From: Aureimonas altamirensis
GTDB lineage: Bacteria > Pseudomonadota > Alphaproteobacteria > Rhizobiales > Rhizobiaceae
Assembly: GCF_023702225.1 (NCBI RefSeq)
Contig: NZ_JAMQCO010000011.1
Location: 31,906-95,905, forward strand
Reading direction: 5' to 3'
DNA length: 64,000 bases
How positions within the stretch are numbered: the first letter of the stretch is position 1; every line of letters starts with the position of its first letter. This document shows, in pieces, positions 34,931 through 45,537 of the stretch. The notes under the pieces were generated by a model. The model had not been told where the DNA came from. It made no database searches and worked only from the letters and a program-made list of their open reading frames with translations. Position numbers and translations under genes: made by a program.

Positions 34931-35857
34931 ATGCCGCTTCGCTTCACCCTGCGACAACTGGAATATTTCATTGCCGTGGGTGAAGCCGGCAGCATCGCGC
35001 TGGCCGCCGAGAAGGTGAACGTCACCGCGCCGTCCATGTCGTCCGCCATCGCGCAGCTCGAAGCGGGGTTCGGCGTCCAGCTCTTCACGCGTCGCCACGC
35101 TCAGGGCTCGGCCCTGACGCCGACGGGAGAACGCTTCATGGAGCAGGCGCGGGTGGTCCTGGAAAACGCGGCCAAGTTGAACGATCTGGCCAACATCTAT
35201 ACCGGAAGCGTCCTCGGCTCGCTGCGGATCGGCTGCCTGCGAACCTTCGTGCAGCTCATGGTACCGCAATTGCGCCGCACCTTCGAAAGCCGTTATCCCA
35301 GCGTGGAGTTCAGCCAGGTCGAACTGGACCAGGCGCAGATCTTCGATGCACTCGGGTCGGCCCGGATCGACGTGGCGCTGACCTACGACATCGCGCTGCC
35401 CAGCGACATCGACTTCCAGCCGCTGCGCACCCTGCCTCCTTACGTCATGGTGGATGTGGATCATCCGCTGGCCGGCCGCACCAGCCTGACGGCCGACGAA
35501 TTGCTGGGGCACGGCATGGTGCTTCTGGATATGCCGCACAGCTCCGACTACTTCCTGTCGCTGTTCCGGGGCTTCGGACAGCGTCCGCGCATCGCCGAAC
35601 GCACCTGCGAGATTTCGATCCAGCGCAGCCTGGTCGCCAACGGGTTCGGTTTCGGCATATCGAACATGCGCACGGTCTCCGACATCTCGATGGACGGCAA
35701 GCAGTTGAAGTTCATACCGCTGCATACGCCGGTGCCGCCGCTGCAACTGGGCATCGCCATTTCGCGCGCCGCCCACGTGTCGCGCACCATCCAGGCCTTC
35801 ATCGACCACTGCCACGAAGCCGCGGATTCGGGCAGCCTGCCCGGCCTGCTGGCCTGA
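34931..35857 (+). CDS. LysR-family transcriptional regulator
   Basis: 308 aa. HTH with SIALAAEKVNVTAPSMSSAIAQLEAGFG, then a LysR substrate domain. It is encoded in the same direction inside the PotABCD/RidA/DUF1028/M20 cluster (42 bases after DUF1028, 13 before the M20 gene), so it probably autoregulates the cluster. Layout similar to the 21208 regulator (QPSVSSALAQAE versus APSMSSAIAQLE, both with an FxRRHA/FVRHHA-type sequence), suggesting paralogues. Confidence 0.9.
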   Translation: MPLRFTLRQLEYFIAVGEAGSIALAAEKVNVTAPSMSSAIAQLEAGFGVQLFTRRHAQGSALTPTGERFMEQARVVLENAAKLNDLANIYTGSVLGSLRIGCLRTFVQLMVPQLRRTFESRYPSVEFSQVELDQAQIFDALGSARIDVALTYDIALPSDIDFQPLRTLPPYVMVDVDHPLAGRTSLTADELLGHGMVLLDMPHSSDYFLSLFRGFGQRPRIAERTCEISIQRSLVANGFGFGISNMRTVSDISMDGKQLKFIPLHTPVPPLQLGIAISRAAHVSRTIQAFIDHCHEAADSGSLPGLLA

Positions 35858-35870
35858 CGGACATGCCCTC

Positions 35871-37064
35871 ATGATACCCGAGACAACCGATATCCTTGCC
35901 CGGCTGGTGGCCTTCCCGACCCTGTCGCGGCAATCGAACCTGGCGCTTCTCGACTACGTCGAGGGATTGCTGGCCCCGGCCGGCATCCGTCTCGAGCGCT
36001 ATGCCAGCGACGACGGCACCCGCGCCAACCTGTGGGCCAGCGTCGGGCCAGACATCGCCGGCGGCGTGGTGCTGTCCGGGCATTGCGACGTGGTGCCGGT
36101 GGAGGGGCAGGACTGGTCCGGCGATCCGTTCCTCCTTCGGCTCGAAGGAGGGCGTCTCTACGGGCGCGGAACCGCCGACATGAAGGGCTTTCTCGCGGTG
36201 GCGATCCGGGCGATGCTGCACGCCGCCGGCGAGACGTTGAGCCTGCCCCTGCATCTCGCCATTTCCTATGATGAGGAGATCGGCTGTCTCGGCGTGCGCG
36301 GCATGCTGGACATGCGCCGGATGCACCCGGCCCGGCCGGCCCTTTGCCTGATCGGCGAGCCGACGGGAATGCGCATCGCTACCGGGCACAAGGGCAAGCG
36401 CGCCCTGCGCGCCTGTTGCCTTGGCCAGGAAGGCCATTCGGCGCTGGCGCCCGAGGCGTTGAACGCGCTGCATCTCGGCGCCGAGTTCGTGACCCGCCTG
36501 CAGGCCCGGCAGGCGGCGCTGGAGGCAGCCGGCGCGCGCGACGATGCCTATGACATTCCCTATTCGACGCTGCATGTCGGCACGATGCATGGCGGCACGG
36601 CGCTCAATATCGTGCCTCGGCGCTGCGACCTCGAGTTCGAGCTGCGCAATGTCGCCGCCGACGATCCCGACGCGATCATCGCCGGCGTCGTGGCCGATGC
36701 CGAGGCGATCGCCGCCAGGCATCGCGGGCGGTTTCCGCATGCCCGGATCGATGTCGAGGAGGTCTCGGGCTATCCGGGGCTGGATACGCCCGCCGATACG
36801 CCGGCGGTCGGGTTGCTGCAATCGATGCTCGACAGCGGCGATCCCCCGATCAAGGTGGCCTTCGGCACCGAGGGCGGGCTGTTCCACGAAGCGCTGGGTA
36901 TACCGACGCTGATCTGCGGCCCGGGCCACATGGCCCAGGGCCACAGGCCGGACGAGTTCGTCGACGAAGACCAGCTCGCCGAATGCGAACGACTTCTGGG
37001 CGCCATCACGGCGATGCTTGCTGACCGAGGCGCGCACCCTTCAGCAAGGTTGCGGCATGGTTGA
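35871..37064 (+). CDS. M20-family deacylase (acetylornithine deacetylase-like)
   Basis: 397 aa. Metal-binding residues are in SGHCDVVPVEGQDW (His and Asp), GRGTADMKGF (Asp), YDEEIGCLG (the catalytic Glu pair) and the late GPGHMAQGHRPDEFV (His). ArgE/DapE-type dinuclear zinc hydrolase; removes an N-acyl group from an amino acid or diamine. With the polyamine-type importer, RidA and DUF1028 it suggests uptake and deacylation of an N-acylated amino acid or amine. The 3' end overlaps the convergent pcaB by 59 bases. Confidence 0.88.
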   Translation: MIPETTDILARLVAFPTLSRQSNLALLDYVEGLLAPAGIRLERYASDDGTRANLWASVGPDIAGGVVLSGHCDVVPVEGQDWSGDPFLLRLEGGRLYGRGTADMKGFLAVAIRAMLHAAGETLSLPLHLAISYDEEIGCLGVRGMLDMRRMHPARPALCLIGEPTGMRIATGHKGKRALRACCLGQEGHSALAPEALNALHLGAEFVTRLQARQAALEAAGARDDAYDIPYSTLHVGTMHGGTALNIVPRRCDLEFELRNVAADDPDAIIAGVVADAEAIAARHRGRFPHARIDVEEVSGYPGLDTPADTPAVGLLQSMLDSGDPPIKVAFGTEGGLFHEALGIPTLICGPGHMAQGHRPDEFVDEDQLAECERLLGAITAMLADRGAHPSARLRHG

Positions 37065-38043
37065 GCGCGGCGCCTGCCGCTTCGGCCATCTGCGGCAGGA
37101 TCATCCATTCCAGTGTCCAGGCAGCGCCGGAGCGCTCGTTCTCGTGGATCATGGATTGGTGGAGCGTGCCCATCAGACCGGCGTTCAGCCGGCCGATCGC
37201 AACCAGCAACTCGGCGCCGACGGGGTTGTTCTTGTGCGCCATCGCGGATGACGCGCCCCCGCCCGACAGGGTGACCGCTCCGCGCTCGGCCATCGATGCG
37301 ATGTCCTGGCCGACCTTGCCGAGCGTGCCGGTGAGAAGCGCAACCCCCTGCGCCGCATCGAGGATGCGGGTACGGTCCGTATGCCAGGGCGCGGCGTCCG
37401 CAAGGCCGAGCTGCCGGGCAAGGTGGCGCCGGACCTCCGGGGCCTTGCCCCCGAACCCCCTTCCGTCGCCGACCGGCCCGCCGAGCTGGATGGCAAGGTC
37501 CGCTTTGAGGTCTGCAAGCCGTTCGCGGTGATGGATAAGCGGCCTGCTCCAGCCTTCCAGCTTGTCCGCAACGGTGATCGGCAGCGCCGCCTGCATGCGG
37601 GTATGGGCCATCAACGATTTTTGCCCGTCAGTGCGCTTTGCCGCGTCGACGGCGTCGATCAGGCGGTCCAGCCGCTTGCCCAGCACGTCGAGAATACCGC
37701 TCAGCCGCAGCATCAGCCCGGTGTCGATCGCGTCCTGGCTGGTCGCACCCAGGTGAAGCGCAACGCCATGCGGGTCGCGGATGGACGCGCGCACCTGCCG
37801 AACGAGTTCGGGCACGATGACGCCGTCTCGCCGGAGCCCCGCCGACAGCCTGTCGCTGTCCGCAACGAATGCCGCGACGGCGCTTTCGATGGCGGCGGCG
37901 GCGGCGGGCTCGATCAGCCCCGCCTCCGCCGTCGCCTGCGCAAGCGCCGATTCGAACCGCAGGATCGCCTGGATCTCGGCTTCGGGTGCAAGGAAGCCGG
38001 CGATCTCCGCATCGCCCGTCAGGACATCCAGCAGGGAGCGCAT
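37006..38043 (-). CDS. pcaB: 3-carboxy-cis,cis-muconate cycloisomerase
   Basis: 345 aa, fumarase/aspartase superfamily. The superfamily signature is [18 protein letters not shown], and [13 protein letters not shown] is typical of PcaB. It converts 3-carboxymuconate to 4-carboxymuconolactone. Shorter than many PcaB proteins (about 350-450). Last gene of the protocatechuate operon, 3 bases after pcaF. Confidence 0.93.
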   Translation of the reverse strand: MRSLLDVLTGDAEIAGFLAPEAEIQAILRFESALAQATAEAGLIEPAAAAAIESAVAAFVADSDRLSAGLRRDGVIVPELVRQVRASIRDPHGVALHLGATSQDAIDTGLMLRLSGILDVLGKRLDRLIDAVDAAKRTDGQKSLMAHTRMQAALPITVADKLEGWSRPLIHHRERLADLKADLAIQLGGPVGDGRGFGGKAPEVRRHLARQLGLADAAPWHTDRTRILDAAQGVALLTGTLGKVGQDIASMAERGAVTLSGGGASSAMAHKNNPVGAELLVAIGRLNAGLMGTLHQSMIHENERSGAAWTLEWMILPQMAEAAGAALNHAATLLKGARLGQQASP

Positions 38044-38046
38044 GCG

Positions 38047-39249
<1,203 letters not shown>

Positions 39250-39250
39250 G

Positions 39251-39922
39251 TCAGAGCTCCGGAGCGGTAAGGTCGGCGATCGTCGGCGGCAGGATAAGCG
39301 TCGCGCCCGTTGCCGCCTGCAGGTCTTCCAGGGACACGGCGGGAAGCTTTTCCCGCAGGATGAAGCGTCCCCCCTCGATATCGACGACGGCGAGGCTGGT
39401 ATAGACCCGCGTGACGCAGGCGACGCCGGTCAGCGGCAGCGAGCACGCCGTCACCAGTTTCGGCTTGCCGTCCTTCGTCATGTGATCCGTGATGACCGCC
39501 ACGCGTTTTGCCCCATGGACGAGGTCCATCGCTCCCCCGACCGCCGGCACGCCCCCTGGCCCGGTCGACCAGTTGGCAAGGTCTCCCGTCTCGGCGACCT
39601 CGTAGGCCCCGAGGATCGCGACGTCGAGATGGCCGCCGCGCACCATCGCGAAGCTGTCGGCATGATGGAAGAATGCGGTGCCCGGCTTTATGGTGACAGC
39701 CTTCTTGCCGGCATTGATGAGGTCCCAGTCCTCCTCTCCGTCCGGCGGCGCCTCTCCGAAACCGAGGATGCCGTTCTCGGTGTGGAAGATCGCCTGTCGG
39801 CCCGGAGGCTGGAACCGCGCCACCATCTCCGGAAGGCCGATGCCGAGATTGACATAAGCGCCATCCTCGATGTCCTGCGCCGCGCGCCAGGCGATCTGCG
39901 CCGGGGTGAGCCGGGCGCTCAT
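39251..39922 (-). CDS. pcaJ: 3-oxoadipate CoA-transferase subunit B
   Basis: 223 aa. [13 protein letters not shown] and the catalytic Glu49 in [10 protein letters not shown] are present; [12 protein letters not shown] is typical. With PcaI it transfers CoA from succinyl-CoA to 3-oxoadipate. Start overlaps the pcaI stop by 4 bases, which fits a fixed subunit ratio. Confidence 0.94.
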   Translation of the reverse strand: MSARLTPAQIAWRAAQDIEDGAYVNLGIGLPEMVARFQPPGRQAIFHTENGILGFGEAPPDGEEDWDLINAGKKAVTIKPGTAFFHHADSFAMVRGGHLDVAILGAYEVAETGDLANWSTGPGGVPAVGGAMDLVHGAKRVAVITDHMTKDGKPKLVTACSLPLTGVACVTRVYTSLAVVDIEGGRFILREKLPAVSLEDLQAATGATLILPPTIADLTAPEL

Positions 39923-40662
39923 ACAACCGCCTCCGGGTAGCGCGCGTCCTGACGATTGAGCGCCTCTTCCTGTGCAGGCATGGCCACCTCCACGACCCGC
40001 TGCACGAAGATGCCGGGCGTCACCACATGCTCCGGGTCGATTGCACCGGGCAGGACGATCTCGGATACCTGGGCGATGCTTACTCCGGCGGCCATGCACA
40101 TCAGCGGATTGAAGTTGCGGGCCGCCTTGTTGAAGACGAGGTTGCCCAGCGTATCGCCCCGGTGCGCCTTCACCAGTGCGTAATCGGCTTTCAGCCATCG
40201 CTCCTGGACATAGGGCCGGCCATCGAATTGCGTGACGGGCTTGCCCTCGGCCAGCGCGGTGCCATAGCCGGTCGGCGTGTAGAATGCTGGGATGCCGGCT
40301 CCGCCCGCACGTATCCGTTCGGCCAGCGTACCCTGCGGCACGAGTTCCAGTTCGATCCGGCCGGCCCGATACAGTTCGGTAAAGACACGGGGGTCTGCCG
40401 AACGCGGGAACGAGCATATCAGCCGCGCCACCATGCCCTGCTCGATCAGCGCCGCCAGTCCGACATGGCCGTTGCCTGCATTGTTGTTGACGACGGTCAG
40501 CCCGGTCGGGTGGCCGGTCGCGACGAACCGGTCGATTAGCGCATGGATCAGCTCGATCGGCGCGCCGGAACCGCCGAATCCGCCGATCATCACGGTAGCG
40601 CCGTCCGGAATGTACGCTACGGCATCGGCCAGGCTGGAAACGGTCTTGTCCATCGGTCCCAT
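39919..40662 (-). CDS. pcaI: 3-oxoadipate CoA-transferase subunit A
   Basis: 247 aa. MIGGFGGSGAP near residue 25 and the tail VEVAMPAQEEAL match PcaI/ScoA. The start MGPMDKT at 40662 overlaps the pcaG stop by one base. First half of the CoA-transferase heterodimer. Confidence 0.94.
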   Translation of the reverse strand: MGPMDKTVSSLADAVAYIPDGATVMIGGFGGSGAPIELIHALIDRFVATGHPTGLTVVNNNAGNGHVGLAALIEQGMVARLICSFPRSADPRVFTELYRAGRIELELVPQGTLAERIRAGGAGIPAFYTPTGYGTALAEGKPVTQFDGRPYVQERWLKADYALVKAHRGDTLGNLVFNKAARNFNPLMCMAAGVSIAQVSEIVLPGAIDPEHVVTPGIFVQRVVEVAMPAQEEALNRQDARYPEAVV

Positions 40663-41288
40663 CACATATCCAGAAAAACGGTTTCGCCTTCGCCCTGCAG
40701 GCGAATATCGAAGGTGAAGACGGCGATCCCGTCGCGGTCGGAGCGGGCCGCCACCAATGTGGCCCGGCGCGCCGGTTCCGCAATGCGCAAGAGAAGGGGG
40801 TCCTGTGCATTGGCCTCCGCCTCGTCGCCGAGATAGGCTCGCGTATGCAGGCCCAGATTGATGCCCCGCGCGACGATCCAGAACGTCACGTGCGGCGCCT
40901 GCAGGCGGCCGTCCGGAAAGGGAACGCGCCCGGGGCGCACCGTCTCGAAGCGGAATGCGCCATCGGCCTCCGAAATCGGTTGCCGGCCCCAACCAGAAAA
41001 ATGCGGGTCCGCCTTGCCGCGCGTCTCGGACGGCGCGTTGTAGAGCCCGGCCGCGTCGGCCTGCCAGATCTCCACCAGCGCATCGCGCACCGGGCTGCCG
41101 CCACCGTCGAGAATCCGCCCCTCCAGCACGATCCGCTCGCCCGTCGCCTCGGGTCCGACAAGGACGAGGCCGAGATCCTCCTGCCAGACGCCGGTGATCT
41201 CCACCCAGTTCGGGTTGGTGCCGATATGGACATAGGGGCCGGCCGTCTGCGACGGCGACTCCTTCAGATAGCCGAGAGGCTGGGCCAT
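40662..41288 (-). CDS. pcaG: protocatechuate 3,4-dioxygenase alpha subunit
   Basis: 208 aa, intradiol dioxygenase fold. PSQTAGPYVHIGTNPN at the N-terminus is the PcaG mark. It lacks the iron ligands, which reside in PcaH. With PcaH it opens the ring of protocatechuate between the hydroxyl carbons to 3-carboxymuconate. One base separates it from pcaH. Confidence 0.94.
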   Translation of the reverse strand: MAQPLGYLKESPSQTAGPYVHIGTNPNWVEITGVWQEDLGLVLVGPEATGERIVLEGRILDGGGSPVRDALVEIWQADAAGLYNAPSETRGKADPHFSGWGRQPISEADGAFRFETVRPGRVPFPDGRLQAPHVTFWIVARGINLGLHTRAYLGDEAEANAQDPLLLRIAEPARRATLVAARSDRDGIAVFTFDIRLQGEGETVFLDM

Positions 41289-41289
41289 G

Positions 41290-42012
41290 TCAGTTTCCCT
41301 CCGGGCGGTTCTCGAATATCGTGGAACGGCGGCCGCGCAACACGATGTCGAACCTGTAGGCCAGGGCATCCATCGGGATTGTGGCGTTGCGGTCCAGCGC
41401 CGCCACAAGCTGGTCGATGGCGGCTTCGTCGGGAATGGTCCGCACGATGGGGCATTGGCGGATCATCGGATCGCCCTCGAAATACATCTGGGTGATCAGG
41501 CGCTGCGCGAAGGCATGCCCGAAGATCGAGAAGTGGATATGCGCGGGCCGCCAGTCGTTGGCGCCGTTCGGCCATGGATAGGCGCCCGGCTTGACCGTGC
41601 GGAAGGCATAACGCCCGTCCTCGTCGGTGATGCAGCGGCCGCACCCCCCGAAATTGGGGTCCAGCGCAGCCAGGTAGGTTTCCCTGCGGTGCCGATAGCG
41701 CCCGCCGGCATTCGCCTGCCAGAATTCCACCAGCGCGCCGCGAACCGGCCGGGCCGCCTCGTCCAGCACGCGGCCCTGGACGATGATGCGCTGGCCGATG
41801 GCCTCGCCGCCATCGGTGGAAAAGTTGCGGATCAGGTCGTCGTCGAGCGGACCCAGCCTGTCGTGCCCGAACATCGGGCCAGTCTCCTCCGAAAGCGTCG
41901 TCGGCAGCGACAGGAGCGCGTGGCGCGGCGACCGCAACACGGACGTCTTGTAGCCCGGCGTCAGGGCCGGCGGGTGCCAGGCATGATCGCGCTGGAAATA
42001 CGAACCGGTCAT
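41290..42012 (-). CDS. pcaH: protocatechuate 3,4-dioxygenase beta subunit
   Basis: 240 aa. The iron ligands of the family are recognisable: Tyr in [12 protein letters not shown], Tyr in PGAYPWPN, and two His in RPAHIHFS. Also [10 protein letters not shown] and [10 protein letters not shown]. Fe(III) non-haem dioxygenase acting on protocatechuate. Start overlaps the pcaL stop by 4 bases. Confidence 0.96.
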   Translation of the reverse strand: MTGSYFQRDHAWHPPALTPGYKTSVLRSPRHALLSLPTTLSEETGPMFGHDRLGPLDDDLIRNFSTDGGEAIGQRIIVQGRVLDEAARPVRGALVEFWQANAGGRYRHRRETYLAALDPNFGGCGRCITDEDGRYAFRTVKPGAYPWPNGANDWRPAHIHFSIFGHAFAQRLITQMYFEGDPMIRQCPIVRTIPDEAAIDQLVAALDRNATIPMDALAYRFDIVLRGRRSTIFENRPEGN

Positions 42013-43181
42013 GCGGTCGGCTCCTTCCTCATCTCGCCGATGGTCGCCTTGGCGATCCTGAACGCGCTGTTGGCGGCGGGCACGCCGGCATAGACGGCCA
42101 CATGCATGAGCGCCTCGGCGATATCGGCCTCGCTGGCGCCGGTGTTGCGGGTGGCGCGCACATGCATGGCCACCTCCTCGCCATGGCCGAGCGCCGCCAG
42201 CAGCGCGATGGTGACGAGGGAGCGCTCGCGCCGGGTCAGCTGCGCCCCCGTCCAGACCGTCCCCCAGGCCCCTTCCGTGATGAAGGTCTGGAAGGCGCGG
42301 TCGAAGTCGGTGATCGCCGCGCTCGCCCTGTCCACATGCGCGTCGCCCAAGACCTGGCGGCGGGTGGCCATGCCGGCCTCGAACGCGCCCGCTTCGGGCG
42401 CGAGCTCCGCCAGGAAGCCCCGCAGGGTATCGGCGTAGGCCTGCGGCCGTTCGACGTTCGGCAGATGGCCGGCATTATCGATCACCGTCGTGCGGGCGCC
42501 CGGGATCAGCGATGCCAGCGCATGCACCAGTTGCGGCGGTGTCGATCCGTCGTCGCTGCCGGCGATGCACAGGGCCGGCACCGTGATGGCCGGGGCCCGC
42601 TCGGTGAAGTCCGCGGCCGCGATGGCCTCGCAGGTCGCGATGTAACCGGCGGGCGAGCACCGCTCGAACATGGTCCGGCACAGCCGGTACGGCGGGTTGC
42701 CGGCCTGCCGGAAACCTGCGGTGAACCACTTTTCCATGACGCCGTCGGCAATGGCTTCCAGCCCCCCGGCACGAACGGCGTCGATCCGCTCGGACCAGCT
42801 CTGCGGCGTTCCGATCCTGTGCGCGGTGTTCGACAGGACGAGGGCCGAGACGAGGTCCGGCCGTGCGAGCGCCAGCCCCTGGGCGATCATGCCGCCGACC
42901 GAGAGGCCGACGACGACCGCGCCGGTGACCGCGTGATGCTCCATCAGCCCGGCAAGGTCGCGCACATGGGCATCGATGCTTCCGGGCCCGATCCCATCTC
43001 CGGTAAGTCCATGGCCGCGCTTGTCGTAGCGCAGCAGCGCCTGCCCGGCGCCCAGCGCGGCCACGACGCCGTCCCATATGCGAAAATCGGTCCCGAGCGA
43101 GTTTATGAAGACGAGCGCCGGCCCCGGCCCCGGCCGGAATTCGCAGTGCAGGGTCAGGTCGCCGACTTGCGCGAACTGCAT
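42009..43181 (-). CDS. pcaL: fused 3-oxoadipate enol-lactonase / 4-carboxymuconolactone decarboxylase
   Basis: 390 aa, two domains in one chain. Residues about 1-255: alpha/beta hydrolase (PcaD) with nucleophile elbow GLSVGG, GxH tail [12 protein letters not shown]. Residues about 265-390: AhpD-like PcaC with [20 protein letters not shown] and [18 protein letters not shown]. The order D then C is that of known PcaL fusions. Decarboxylates 4-carboxymuconolactone and hydrolyses the enol-lactone to 3-oxoadipate. Ten bases downstream of quiC. Confidence 0.94.
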   Translation of the reverse strand: MQFAQVGDLTLHCEFRPGPGPALVFINSLGTDFRIWDGVVAALGAGQALLRYDKRGHGLTGDGIGPGSIDAHVRDLAGLMEHHAVTGAVVVGLSVGGMIAQGLALARPDLVSALVLSNTAHRIGTPQSWSERIDAVRAGGLEAIADGVMEKWFTAGFRQAGNPPYRLCRTMFERCSPAGYIATCEAIAAADFTERAPAITVPALCIAGSDDGSTPPQLVHALASLIPGARTTVIDNAGHLPNVERPQAYADTLRGFLAELAPEAGAFEAGMATRRQVLGDAHVDRASAAITDFDRAFQTFITEGAWGTVWTGAQLTRRERSLVTIALLAALGHGEEVAMHVRATRNTGASEADIAEALMHVAVYAGVPAANSAFRIAKATIGEMRKEPTA

Positions 43182-43191
43182 CCGGTTTCTC

Positions 43192-45084
43192 CTACAGTTT
43201 CGGAATGCCCTTGGGTGGCATCAGCCGCTTCTGGGCGGCGATGCGGAATGGCGCGTTCGGCGCGCCGTAGCCCGAATATCCGCCACGCCGCTCCACGATC
43301 TCGAAAAAGAACCCGCTGCTTTCGAGGCGAGAGTACATCTGAAAGAATTCCGCCTCGCCGTCGCGGTCATAGAAGATCTGGGCAGCCTTCATCCGCGCCA
43401 GGAGCGCCGGCTCGACGTCGAGCCGGGCAGCCAGGTCGTCGTAATAGTTGGACGGGATCGGGAGCGGCCGGAAGCCGTTTGCCGCGAAGGCCGCGGCAGT
43501 GGCGAAGATGTCGTCGCAGGCGAAGGCGATATGCTGGATGGCCGCCCCAAGATTGTCCCGCAGGAAATGGCCGGCCATGGTGCGATGCGTTTCGGCGCCG
43601 TTCAGCGTCATGCGGAAGCTGCCGTCGGCCGTCGCCAGCGCCTGGCTGCGCACCAGCCCGTCCGGGTCGACGACATCCACCATCGCCGACTTCCCCATGT
43701 CAAAGAGCGTCGTATAGAACAGCGACCAGCTCAGCATCTCGTCGTAGCTCATGGTCTGGGCCAGATGATCGACGCGGGTCAGGCCGCAGTCGCGTCGGGG
43801 CAGATCCGGCGCCAGCGGCTCGAACTCGACGTCCCAGACGCGCGCCAGGCCCGAGCCATCGTCCAGGAAATGCAGCACGCTGCCGCCAAGCCCCCTGATG
43901 GCCGGAATGTCGAGCTCTCCGGGGCTGAGCGGCTGCGAGAACGGCGTTTCGCCCAGATGCCCGGCCCGCTCCAGCGTCGCCGCCGCATCGGCGACCGACA
44001 AGCCGACGTCGCAGACAGAGGTCCCGTGGACGAGCCAGGCGCTGTGGGCGTGGCCCTCGCCCTCCTCGTTGAGCACGATACGGATATCGCCCTGCTGGAA
44101 CAGGGTAAGCTTCTTGCCGATATGGCGCGCGACGGCCGAGAAGCCGAGCGTCCCCAGCGTCCGGCCGAGCGCGTGCGCCTCGCCGCCGGCACTTGCGAAT
44201 TCCACGAAGGAGACGCCGGATACGATCGACCGGGGCGGCATGGCGGCCGGCTCCAGCGCGGTCGCATCCTCGAGCCTGCGCACGTCGTCGACCAGCGCGA
44301 CGAGGGAGCGGTATCCGTCGGCCGCGATGGTGCGCGGGCTGGCCGAGCGGAACTGGTCGTTGAAAATCTCCAGCGAGACGGGGCCGCCATATCCGGTCGC
44401 GGCCACCGCGGCCATGAAGCGCGTGACATCGAGGTCGCCCTCGCCCGGCATGTTGCGGAAATGGCGGGACCAGTACAGCAGGTCCATGTCGATCTGCGGC
44501 GCATCGGCAAGCTGCACGAAGAAGATGCGGTCGCCGGGAATGCGCCTGATCGTGTCCGGATCTATCTTCCGCGCCAGCGTATGGAAGCTGTCGACGATAA
44601 GGCCGATGGATGGATGGTCGGCGCGGCGCACGACCTCCCATGCATCGCGGTGATCGTTGACATGGCGCCCCCAGGCCAGCGCCTCGTAGCCGACCCGCAG
44701 GCCGCGCCGCGCAGCGCGCTCCCCGAGTTCCGCGAAGTCGGCGGCCATGCGGTCGATGCCGCCGAGCGCGTCGGGATGCACGGAGGAACAGACGAGCATC
44801 AGGTCCGTGCCGAGCTCCCCCATCAGGTCGAACTTGCGCTCGGCACGCTCGAAGGCCTTGCGGCGGAGCGGCTCCGGCAATCCTTCGAAATCCCGGAACG
44901 GCTGGAACAGGGTGATCTCCAGCCCCATGTCGCGGATCGCGCGTCCGACGTCGCGCGGGGCGGCGTCGTTGGCGATGAAATCCTGCTCGAAGATCTCGAT
45001 CCCGTCGAATCCGGCCGCCGCTATGGCTTCCAACTTCTCCGGAAGGCTTCCGGAAATCGAGACCGTGGCGATGGACGTCTTCAT
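43192..45084 (-). CDS. quiC: 3-dehydroshikimate dehydratase, two-domain (QuiC1/HPPD-fusion type)
   Basis: 630 aa. N-terminal half (about 1-285) is a xylose-isomerase-like TIM barrel with GFDGIEIFEQDF, DSFHTLARKIDP and SLEIFNDQFRS; metal-site residues are in those strands. C-terminal half (about 290-600) is a 4-hydroxyphenylpyruvate-dioxygenase-like vicinal oxygen chelate region with LTRVDHLAQTM, IQHIAFACDDIF and the SSGFFFEIVERRGGYSGYG end. The fusion is the type described as bacterial dehydroshikimate dehydratase. Converts 3-dehydroshikimate to protocatechuate, the link to pca. Overlaps aroQ by 4 bases. Confidence 0.92.
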   Translation of the reverse strand: MKTSIATVSISGSLPEKLEAIAAAGFDGIEIFEQDFIANDAAPRDVGRAIRDMGLEITLFQPFRDFEGLPEPLRRKAFERAERKFDLMGELGTDLMLVCSSVHPDALGGIDRMAADFAELGERAARRGLRVGYEALAWGRHVNDHRDAWEVVRRADHPSIGLIVDSFHTLARKIDPDTIRRIPGDRIFFVQLADAPQIDMDLLYWSRHFRNMPGEGDLDVTRFMAAVAATGYGGPVSLEIFNDQFRSASPRTIAADGYRSLVALVDDVRRLEDATALEPAAMPPRSIVSGVSFVEFASAGGEAHALGRTLGTLGFSAVARHIGKKLTLFQQGDIRIVLNEEGEGHAHSAWLVHGTSVCDVGLSVADAAATLERAGHLGETPFSQPLSPGELDIPAIRGLGGSVLHFLDDGSGLARVWDVEFEPLAPDLPRRDCGLTRVDHLAQTMSYDEMLSWSLFYTTLFDMGKSAMVDVVDPDGLVRSQALATADGSFRMTLNGAETHRTMAGHFLRDNLGAAIQHIAFACDDIFATAAAFAANGFRPLPIPSNYYDDLAARLDVEPALLARMKAAQIFYDRDGEAEFFQMYSRLESSGFFFEIVERRGGYSGYGAPNAPFRIAAQKRLMPPKGIPKL

Positions 45085-45524
45085 GGCTGGGCCAGCCAGC
45101 CGCGCATGGTCGCGACGGCCGTCGCGTAGCCGGCCGGGCCGAGCCCCGCGATCACGGCCCGCGCCGCGCGGGAGACCAGCGAGGTCTGGTAGATTTCCTC
45201 CCGGCGGTGGATGTTGGAGATATGCAGCTCCAGGATCGGCATCCGCGCCATCTTCAGCGCGTCGAGAAGCGGGATCGAGCGGAAGGACAGGCCGGCCGGG
45301 TTGATGACGATCCCCGCGTCGGCGTCGATCGCCTCATGCACCCAATCCACCAGCTGATGCTCTGCGTTGGTCTGCCGGAAGACGAGCGGGTGGTCGCCCG
45401 CCGCATCCCGGCACAGCGCCTCGACGTCGGCAAGCGTCGCCGTACCGTAGATTTCGGGCTCGCGCTTGCCCAGGCGATTGAGGTTGGGGCCGTTGAGGAC
45501 GTGGATCGGTGCAGGCATGGCCAT
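45081..45524 (-). CDS. aroQ: type II 3-dehydroquinate dehydratase
   Basis: 147 aa. Lid residues Arg21 and Tyr26 in NRLGKREPEIYG, NPAGLSFRSIPLLDAL and the His of ELHISNIHRREE are all retained, unlike in the paralogue at 27305. Converts 3-dehydroquinate to 3-dehydroshikimate; here it likely acts in the catabolic direction, between quinate dehydrogenase and QuiC. Internal start at the third codon (ATG) is also possible. Confidence 0.94.
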   Translation of the reverse strand: MAMPAPIHVLNGPNLNRLGKREPEIYGTATLADVEALCRDAAGDHPLVFRQTNAEHQLVDWVHEAIDADAGIVINPAGLSFRSIPLLDALKMARMPILELHISNIHRREEIYQTSLVSRAARAVIAGLGPAGYATAVATMRGWLAQP

Positions 45525-45537
45525 AATCCTGAAAGCC

